Source: Gammaproteobacteria bacterium (GTDB lineage Bacteria > Pseudomonadota > Gammaproteobacteria > Xanthomonadales > Xanthomonadaceae). Taken from it: 17,710 nucleotides of DNA. Where the stretch lies: contig JAUIJO010000030.1 in the NCBI GenBank assembly GCA_030431185.1, positions 1-17,710 on the forward strand, written 5' to 3'. The translations under genes and the position numbers were made by a program. This document shows positions 13,117-17,710 of the stretch, in pieces. Positions within the stretch are counted from its first letter, which is position 1, and each line of letters begins with the position of its first letter. The notes under the pieces were generated by a model. It was given only the letters and a program-made list of their open reading frames with translations, searched no databases and was not told the origin of the DNA.

Positions 13117-13119
13117 GCT
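13114..13119 (+). promoter_or_regulatory. candidate -10 box 6 nt before the M15B start
   Basis: TAAGCT (13114-13119), overlapping the PH gene's TAA stop, ends exactly 6 nt before ATG 13126, as at bpt and the 9564 gene. No convincing -35 is seen, so the gene may also be read from upstream. There is no Shine-Dalgarno. Confidence 0.3.
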
Positions 13120-13125
13120 CGACCC

Positions 13126-13932
13126 ATGCCGCGTGCCGCCGACATCCTGGTCAATACCGCCGACATCGAGCTGTGGCCGGCGCGCCTGTTGCGCGCCCGC
13201 AGCAATCGCGACGCCCGCGCGCTTTCGAGGGCCCGGCACGTCCTGCGGCGAAAGCGGGACGGGCGCTACCTCGCCGCCGAGTTGCCGGACGGCTTGCTGG
13301 CGCTGGTACCGCGACTGGCGCGCGAACCGGGCGTCGACGACGCCTTGGCCGCGCTCGACGCCATACCGGCCCACCGCAGGGCCGGTCTCGAACGCGTGCC
13401 CACGCTCCCCCTGGACGGACTCGAGGATCGCCTCGAAGCCCTGGGGCTGGACCATGGCTACGGCGAGCAGAGCGGGCTGGCCCTGGTCCCCGAGCCGGCC
13501 TGGTTGTCCCTCGCCGGCTTCGACCGCTACCGGCGCCCGCTATGGCTGCATGCCCGGGCCGGTCCCGCCTGGGCGGCGCTGCGCGCGGCTGCGCACCGCG
13601 AGGGCGTGCTGCTCGAGGCGATATCGGGCTATCGCAGCCACGCCTACCAGCTGGGCATCTTCGAGCGGAAGCGCGAGCGGGGCCTGGCGGTGGAGGAAAT
13701 CCTGCAGGTCAACGCCGCCCCGGGATACAGCGAACACCATTCCGGTCTTGCGTTGGACATCGGCACGCCGGGTGAGCCCGCCGCGGAAACCTCGTTCGAG
13801 GACACCGACGCCTTCGCCTGGCTCACGGCCAACGCGGGCGACTACGGATTCCAGATGAGCTACCCGCGCGACAACCCGCACGGCATCGTCTACGAACCCT
13901 GGCACTGGCGGTATTCACCCGAGGCTGGCTGA
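13126..13932 (+). CDS. M15B-type D-alanyl-D-alanine carboxypeptidase-like protein, no signal peptide
   Basis: 268 residues. The C-terminal half is a VanY/M15B metallopeptidase: SGYRSHAYQ (167-175), the zinc motif SEHHSGLALDIG (202-213; His 204 and Asp 211 as ligands), and EPWHWRY (257-263; Glu 257 catalytic, His 260 ligand). All residues are intact, so it should cut D-Ala-D-Ala-ended or similar peptides. The first 130 residues have no recognised domain, and the N-terminus (MPRAADILVNTADIELWPAR) shows no signal peptide, lipobox or membrane helix, unusual for a peptidoglycan enzyme. It could be cytoplasmic, acting on precursors or recycled peptides, or be exported by another route. A misplaced start is unlikely to explain it, since the preceding gene ends 9 nt upstream. 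Confidence 0.88.
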   Translation: MPRAADILVNTADIELWPARLLRARSNRDARALSRARHVLRRKRDGRYLAAELPDGLLALVPRLAREPGVDDALAALDAIPAHRRAGLERVPTLPLDGLEDRLEALGLDHGYGEQSGLALVPEPAWLSLAGFDRYRRPLWLHARAGPAWAALRAAAHREGVLLEAISGYRSHAYQLGIFERKRERGLAVEEILQVNAAPGYSEHHSGLALDIGTPGEPAAETSFEDTDAFAWLTANAGDYGFQMSYPRDNPHGIVYEPWHWRYSPEAG

Positions 13933-13965
13933 GGCCACCGGAGCGCCCGTCCTCCTTCGCACGCG

Positions 13966-13989
13966 AAAAGGCCCGCGGCAGCGCGGGCC
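13966..13989 (-). terminator. Rho-independent terminator of the 14021-14410 gene
   Basis: GGCCCGCG (13970-13977) and CGCGGGCC (13982-13989) form a perfect 8-bp stem with a 4-nt loop. On the minus strand it is followed by TTTT (13969-13966). It begins 31 nt after the stop of the minus-strand gene and lies between convergent genes, so it may also slow plus-strand transcripts. Confidence 0.8.
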
Positions 13990-14020
13990 CCTCCCGATCG
14001 ACGCGAAACCCGTCGCTCCG

Positions 14021-14410
14021 TTATTCGTGCTGGGGGTGGATGCGCGATCCCTTGACGGACATCTCCAGGATCTCGAGGTCGAAATCCGGCCCACCGCGCT
14101 TCTTGACCAGCACGTCCTCTCCGTCGTCGACCTCGACGTGGTAGGTATCGCCCACCTCGGCCTTGAGTCCGGCGCTGATCAGTTTGGCGACGTGGTTCTC
14201 GCCGGTGCCGTCGGGAATCGCGATGCGCACGTCCGTCGGCGTACCGCCTTCCGGCGTCAGGCGGATGAGCACCTCGCCCGCGCTGTCGGCACCGCCGCTG
14301 ACCTCCAGCCGCCACTTGTTGGAGGGGCTGGCGACCACGATGCCCACCACCACCATCAACAGCAGCGTGAAAAGGGACCTGAATATCAAACCGCGCCTGT
14401 AACTGCCCAT
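14021..14410 (-). CDS. membrane-anchored protein of unknown function
   Basis: 129 residues. The N-terminus (MGSYRRGLIFRSLFTLLLMVVVGIVVAS) is a basic segment and one hydrophobic helix to about residue 28, either an uncleaved anchor or a signal peptide. The remainder is hydrophilic and strand-rich: WRLEVSGGADSAGEVLIRLTPEGG, VRIAIPDGTGENHVAKLI, KAEVGDTYHVEVDDGEDVLVKK and GGPDFDLEILEMSVKG, so an all-beta periplasmic domain is likely. I do not recognise a family. No strong ribosome-binding site is seen. It has its own terminator, and about 140 nt separate it from alkA upstream on the same strand; nothing clear is seen in that gap. Confidence 0.7.
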   Translation of the reverse strand: MGSYRRGLIFRSLFTLLLMVVVGIVVASPSNKWRLEVSGGADSAGEVLIRLTPEGGTPTDVRIAIPDGTGENHVAKLISAGLKAEVGDTYHVEVDDGEDVLVKKRGGPDFDLEILEMSVKGSRIHPQHE

Positions 14411-14550
14411 GCTGGCACCCGCTGACCTGACTGGAACGCAAAGCTCTCACGGCGGGCGTGGAGGCACCGCGAAAATGGTCCGCCCTCCCCGGCACGGTCG
14501 GCCAGCCCCTGTAGACCCGCCCCGGCCGGCTCACGAGGCATCGCAGGTGC

Positions 14551-15225
14551 CTACTCCTGCGAGCGCGGCGTGGCGGACTTCGTCCCCGTGGTGTCATCGG
14601 CGATCCGCCACAGATACAGGCTCGCGTACGTCCTGAAGGGGCCCCAGCGCTCGCCCCGGCCGGCCAACTGCATCGGCGTCGGCATCGTCTCCAGCCCGTC
14701 CACCCGCTGCAGGCCCTTGCGAACGCCGAGGTCGTCGATCGGCAGGATGTCCGGCCGGCCGAGCCGGAACATCAGCATCATCTCCACCGTCCAGCGGCCG
14801 ATGCCGCGGGTGGGCACGAGCGCCTCGACGATGGCCGCATCCTCCATCCAGGCCATCCGCCGCAGGCCGGGGAGTTCGCCCGCGGCCTCGCGCCGCGCCA
14901 GGTCCCGCAGGGCAAGCAGTTTGTTGCCCGATACCCCGCACGCCCGCAGGGCCGCGTCGTCGCAGCGACCGAGCGTGTCGCAGTGCAGCCGCGCACTGCC
15001 GATCGCGGCCTCGACCCGGCCCACGATGGTGGCCGCCGCCTTCCCGCTCAGCTGCTGGAACAGGATGGCCCTCGCCAGTGCGTCGACCGGGTCGAACCGC
15101 TTCTTCCAGCGGGGATCCGCGTCGATGGGACCGATGCGTCGCATCCAGGCACCGAGCTTGCGGTCGCGACGGGCGAGCCATGCGCGGGCCGCGTCGGTAT
15201 CGAACCCCCTCGCCTGACGCGGCAT
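14551..15225 (-). CDS. DNA-3-methyladenine glycosylase, AlkA-type
   Basis: 224 residues, a HhH-GPD glycosylase that removes alkylated bases from DNA to begin base-excision repair. Visible parts: PVDALARAILFQQLSGKAAATI (47-68), the standard interdomain segment; ACGVSGNKLLALRDLA (95-110); the helix-hairpin-helix VPTRGIGRWTVEMMLMF (137-153); and LPIDDLGVRKG (161-171), in which the second Asp (165) is the expected catalytic residue, matching Asp 238 of E. coli AlkA. The C-terminal WGPFRTYASLYLWR is also typical. It lacks the extra N-terminal domain of E. coli AlkA (282 residues), like many short bacterial forms. The start is 3 nt after the DUF423 stop, so the two are cotranscribed; no separate promoter or ribosome-binding site is evident. 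Confidence 0.93.
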   Translation of the reverse strand: MPRQARGFDTDAARAWLARRDRKLGAWMRRIGPIDADPRWKKRFDPVDALARAILFQQLSGKAAATIVGRVEAAIGSARLHCDTLGRCDDAALRACGVSGNKLLALRDLARREAAGELPGLRRMAWMEDAAIVEALVPTRGIGRWTVEMMLMFRLGRPDILPIDDLGVRKGLQRVDGLETMPTPMQLAGRGERWGPFRTYASLYLWRIADDTTGTKSATPRSQE

Positions 15226-15228
15226 GGC

Positions 15229-15612
15229 TCAGCGCCGTCCGAGGTCGAGCGCGAGACCCAGCCACGCCAGGATCATCAGGCTGCCGCCCATCGGCGCGAG
15301 TCGCGTCGAAAGCCCAAGCAACTGGCCCGCCACCAGGCTTCCGGAGAACAGCAGCACCCCCAGCAACAGGGCCGCGAGCGAGACGATGCCGAGACGCCGC
15401 CGGCACGTCGAGGCCAGCGACGCCAGCGCGATGCCATGCCCGAAGCCGAACATCGCGGCCATCTGCAGGGTCGCACGCGCAGCGTCGTCCGCCGCGTGCG
15501 CGGCATACGCGGCCAGGCCGACGGACAGGGCGGCCAGCACGGCACCGGTCGCCGCCAGCGCGCGTTGCGCCGCGCGCGGTGCCGGGTGAATGGGCGGGGC
15601 GCTCGCGTGCAT
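15229..15612 (-). CDS. DUF423 (YgdD-type) membrane protein
   Basis: 127 residues from ATG 15612-15610, with GAGGAG about 9 nt upstream on its strand; the frame extends upstream without a signal. Four hydrophobic helices lie near 18-38 (LAATGAVLAALSVGLAAYAAHA), 48-68 (with the family's FGFGHGIAL), 75-95 (LGIVSLAALLLGVLLFSGSL) and 106-124 (RLAPMGGSLMILAWLGLAL). The AAHA after helix 1, the FSGSL in helix 3 and the APMGG before helix 4 are DUF423 hallmarks. The usual length is about 120-130. The protein is an inner-membrane protein of unknown function. It is translationally close to the DNA glycosylase gene behind it. Confidence 0.9.
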   Translation of the reverse strand: MHASAPPIHPAPRAAQRALAATGAVLAALSVGLAAYAAHAADDAARATLQMAAMFGFGHGIALASLASTCRRRLGIVSLAALLLGVLLFSGSLVAGQLLGLSTRLAPMGGSLMILAWLGLALDLGRR

Positions 15613-15816
15613 CCGATCGGCTCCTCGTGGACAGGCCTCGCACGATAGCAGGCGGGCCTTCCCGGGACGACGCCTGGCGGGCCTGCCGGCGCAAGCAGGT
15701 GCCGCCGGCCACGGCCGGCCCGGAAAGAAAAGTCCCCCACCGTGGGTGGAATGACGACCCGGCGCCGGCAAGGCCGTGCCGGCCAGGCCGCGTCGCCACC
15801 TGCCAGGGCGCAGCCC

Positions 15817-15847
15817 AAAAAAAGGCGCCGCATGAGCGGCGCCTTTT
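15817..15847 (-). terminator. strong terminator of the START/GyrI-like gene, possibly bidirectional
   Basis: AAAAGGCGCCGC (15820-15831) and GCGGCGCCTTTT (15836-15847) pair perfectly over 12 bp with a 4-nt loop. On the minus strand the GC stem is followed by seven T (15823-15817), ideal for the gene ending at 15872, 24 nt earlier. The flanking A and T runs also allow plus-strand termination, though no plus-strand gene ends here. Confidence 0.93.
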
Positions 15848-15871
15848 CCAGGATGTCGAACGGGGCAAGCC

Positions 15872-17056
15872 TTACTTCACGCCCCAGTAGACGACGAAGT
15901 CGCCATCCTCGGTGAAGCCCTTGTCGACGCCGTTCTTCCAGTCCTCGTACGGACGGTCCACGGTCTCGTACCCGCGGGTCAGCGCCCAGGCCCGCAGGGC
16001 GTCGCGCACCTTCGACAGGTTGGCCATGTGACCGGTGAACGGCACCGCGACCACGTTGCCCGCCGGGGAGTAGACCACCTCGACCGGGTTGTTCTCGCCT
16101 TCCACCTTGATGCCTTCCAGCTTCGGCGCATCGGTGGTCGGCTTGGCGACGGCGACGGGCTTGGCGTCATCGCCGTCTTCCCCGTCCTTGTCGCCGGCAT
16201 CGGCGGTGTCGCCGCTGCCCTTCTTGCGGACCGGCATCGCGGTGTCGAAGGAGTAGCTCTCGGAGCCGAACTCGTTGGTCACGATGCGCAGCGGGCCGGC
16301 CGCCACGAGGTTGTTGGCGTCCATGACCTTGCGGATCCATTCCAGGTTGGCCTTCATCTGCTTGGCGACGGCCTCGTTCTCACGCGGCACCGCGGCGCTG
16401 ACGACCAGCAGGTTCTCGGCCGGGCGCTTCTCGGTCCGCGGCGCCTTGGACGGGTCGTCCTTGCCGAACTCGGTGTAGTCGAGGTTGGGCACCGTGGACA
16501 GCATGTTGGTGAGGCGGCTCAGGCTGAGCTTCATGTCCTGGCCGAAATTGCTGGCGACGTACATGCCCGAGTAGCGTCCCAGCAGGTCCCAACCGTAATC
16601 GACGTCGTAGCTCTGGGTGATCATCGTATTGCGGCCGCTGCGTCCCGTCGGGGTCAGCGTGAAGGTGCTGCGCTGGTTCTTGCCGCGGCCACGGAACGGG
16701 TTGTTGCCGCCCGGATTGGAGGTCAGCGCATAGCTGACGCTCTTGAGCGGTTCGTTGCCGGTGATCTCCCAGCTGCCGCTTCCGACTTCCTTGACCTCGG
16801 ACTGGTAGTCCAGTCGCGCGCCCACGCCCGATTCCGGGCCCGACAGCTCCAGCTTGACGGCCGGGTCATGGAGGACCAGCGCGTTCCAGTCGTCGAACCG
16901 GCGCAGGCTGTTGATGGTGTCGTAGACGATGGTCAACTTGCGGTTCGTCTCGACGCTTTCCTCGAGGTGGCGGCGATCCGGCAACAGCACGCCCAGCGTC
17001 AGGAATATCGCGGCGACGATGGCAAGGGAAATCAGGATTTCGATCAGACGGGTCAT
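15872..17056 (-). CDS. membrane-anchored START/SRPBCC protein fused to a GyrI-like effector-binding domain
   Basis: 394 residues from ATG 17056-17054, with GGAG 8 nt upstream. Residues 4-25 form one hydrophobic anchor. Residues 30-190 match the SRPBCC/START ('polyketide cyclase') pattern: VYDTINSLRRFDDWNALV, GVGARLDYQSEVKEVGSGSWEI, strands spanning 128-150, then the long helix MKLSLSRLTNMLS. Residues 215-394 resemble the GyrI-like/AraC effector-binding fold (LLVVSAAVPRENEAVAKQM, the ending GYETVDRPYEDWKNGV and DFVVYWGVK), interrupted by an acidic/Lys-rich insert at 278-312 (DAGDKDGEDGDDAK). Both halves are ligand-binding pockets, so it probably binds a hydrophobic molecule at the periplasmic side. 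Xanthomonads often carry such a gene labelled polyketide cyclase, without proof of catalysis. The strong terminator makes it a single-gene unit. Confidence 0.83.
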   Translation of the reverse strand: MTRLIEILISLAIVAAIFLTLGVLLPDRRHLEESVETNRKLTIVYDTINSLRRFDDWNALVLHDPAVKLELSGPESGVGARLDYQSEVKEVGSGSWEITGNEPLKSVSYALTSNPGGNNPFRGRGKNQRSTFTLTPTGRSGRNTMITQSYDVDYGWDLLGRYSGMYVASNFGQDMKLSLSRLTNMLSTVPNLDYTEFGKDDPSKAPRTEKRPAENLLVVSAAVPRENEAVAKQMKANLEWIRKVMDANNLVAAGPLRIVTNEFGSESYSFDTAMPVRKKGSGDTADAGDKDGEDGDDAKPVAVAKPTTDAPKLEGIKVEGENNPVEVVYSPAGNVVAVPFTGHMANLSKVRDALRAWALTRGYETVDRPYEDWKNGVDKGFTEDGDFVVYWGVK

Positions 17057-17338
17057 TCAGCATTCTCCAGGACCGACCCGGGACCAAACCGGGGCGCAGA
17101 CCCACAATCCTAGCAAAGGTATCGGCCCCGGCGCATTACTCTTTCGCAGGAAACGCCGGGGCGGGCGGAGCCGGCCCTCCCCGTCCCGCCGACGCGCGTC
17201 GCCGGCACGGCCCCGGGCCCTCCCCCGCCCCCGGTTCAGGCATGTGCGGGCCCCTCTTGCCGGGGGCCTCGCGGGCCGTTGCCGCACGGGCGCCACGGCC
17301 CCGTCCCGCCAGCGGGCGGGCATCGGCCGGCGCAGGAC

Positions 17339-17710
17339 TCAGACCAGTTGCAGCTCGAACGCCTTGAGCACCGCGCGGGTCCGGTCGCGGACGCCCAGCT
17401 TGGACAGGATGTTGGAGACGTGGTTCTTGATCGTGCCCTCGGCCACGCCCAGCGAGTTGGCGATCTCCTTGTTGGAGAAACCGCCGGCCATCAGGCGCAG
17501 GATCTCGGTTTCGCGGTCGGTCAGCGGGTCCGGCCGGTCCAGGCTGACGAAATCGTTGCGCATGTGCTCCAGGCCCGAGAGCAGCCGCTGGGTCATCGCC
17601 GGCTGGACCAGCGATCCGCCGTCGGCCACCGTCTGGATGGCACCCACCAGCTGTTCCAGCGACACATCCTTGAGCAGGTAGCCCTTGGCGCCGGCCTTGA
17701 GGCCGGCCAG
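17339..17710 (-). CDS. NarL/LuxR-family response regulator, 3' part (5' end outside window)
   Basis: The last 123 codons are present and the frame is open to the window edge. The fragment starts at the end of the receiver domain: LAGLKAGAKGYLLKD, with the conserved switch Lys at fragment residue 14. The apparent GTG start at 17665-17663 is therefore an internal valine. After a linker (about 16-62) comes the LuxR-type DNA-binding domain: LTDRETEILRLMAGGFSNKEIA, LGVAEGTIKNHVSNILSKLGVRDRTRAV. The phosphoacceptor Asp and the rest of the receiver domain lie beyond the window. It is a two-component output regulator; the sensor kinase, probably encoded upstream of it, is not visible. The 282 bases between it and the START gene are extremely GC-rich and contain nothing I can identify. 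Confidence 0.95.
   Translation of the reverse strand: MAGLKAGAKGYLLKDVSLEQLVGAIQTVADGGSLVQPAMTQRLLSGLEHMRNDFVSLDRPDPLTDRETEILRLMAGGFSNKEIANSLGVAEGTIKNHVSNILSKLGVRDRTRAVLKAFELQLV

Noticed and set aside
16028..17113. 361-codon plus-strand frame opposite the START/GyrI-like gene
   Set aside because: Val/Gly/Asp-rich shadow translation with no domain; the minus-strand gene has start signals and a terminator.
1..17710. tRNA, rRNA, IS elements, prophage genes, CRISPR arrays
   Set aside because: Looked for cloverleaf-like segments, transposase motifs, terminal repeats and regularly spaced repeats; none seen.

Overview
The window is very GC-rich, densely coded bacterial chromosome. Bpt, PurT, an alkA-type glycosylase, the TesB/DUF2007 ('pathogenicity-like') pair and the START/GyrI-like 'polyketide cyclase' all resemble Xanthomonadaceae (Lysobacter/Luteimonas/Xanthomonas type) proteins. 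This placement rests on recognised protein resemblance, not on a search. No tRNA, rRNA, IS element, prophage or CRISPR array is visible.

Layout. 1-1594 (+): the 3' end of acyl-CoA thioesterase II (tesB), then a DUF2007 membrane protein 3 nt downstream. 1600-1839: a frameshifted remnant resembling the membrane tail of the sigma factor that follows. 1931-3157 (+): an ECF-like sigma factor fused to a multi-pass membrane domain. 3284-3955 (-): a secreted six-EF-hand protein with a strong UUCG-loop terminator, convergent with the sigma gene. 4090-6092 (+): bpt, overlapped by a lipoprotein of the endonuclease/exonuclease/phosphatase fold. 6231-7589 (+): a secreted glycine-rich plus DUF11 protein. 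7623-9468 (-): purT followed by a protein with a histone H1-like basic tail. 9564-10538 (+): a propeller-like lipoprotein.

10619-12348 (+) is the most system-like part. An AT-rich promoter island carries two TGATATCA palindromes exactly 11 bp apart. It is followed by a tight cluster: SPFH/band-7 membrane protein, small three-helix membrane protein, Arc-type ribbon-helix-helix protein and DUF4177 protein. The simplest model is an envelope-associated SPFH module autoregulated by its own RHH repressor. A 41-residue small membrane protein with a strong ribosome-binding site and a membrane-anchored bacterial PH-domain protein follow, then an M15B D,D-carboxypeptidase-like protein without a signal peptide.

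13966-17710 (all -): an unknown membrane-anchored protein with its terminator, a DUF423-alkA gene pair, a membrane-anchored START/GyrI-like fusion with a near-perfect terminator, and the 3' part of a NarL/LuxR response regulator cut by the window edge.

Three genes (bpt, the 9564 lipoprotein, the M15B gene) lack a Shine-Dalgarno sequence but have a -10-like hexamer ending exactly 6 nt before ATG, suggesting leaderless transcripts.
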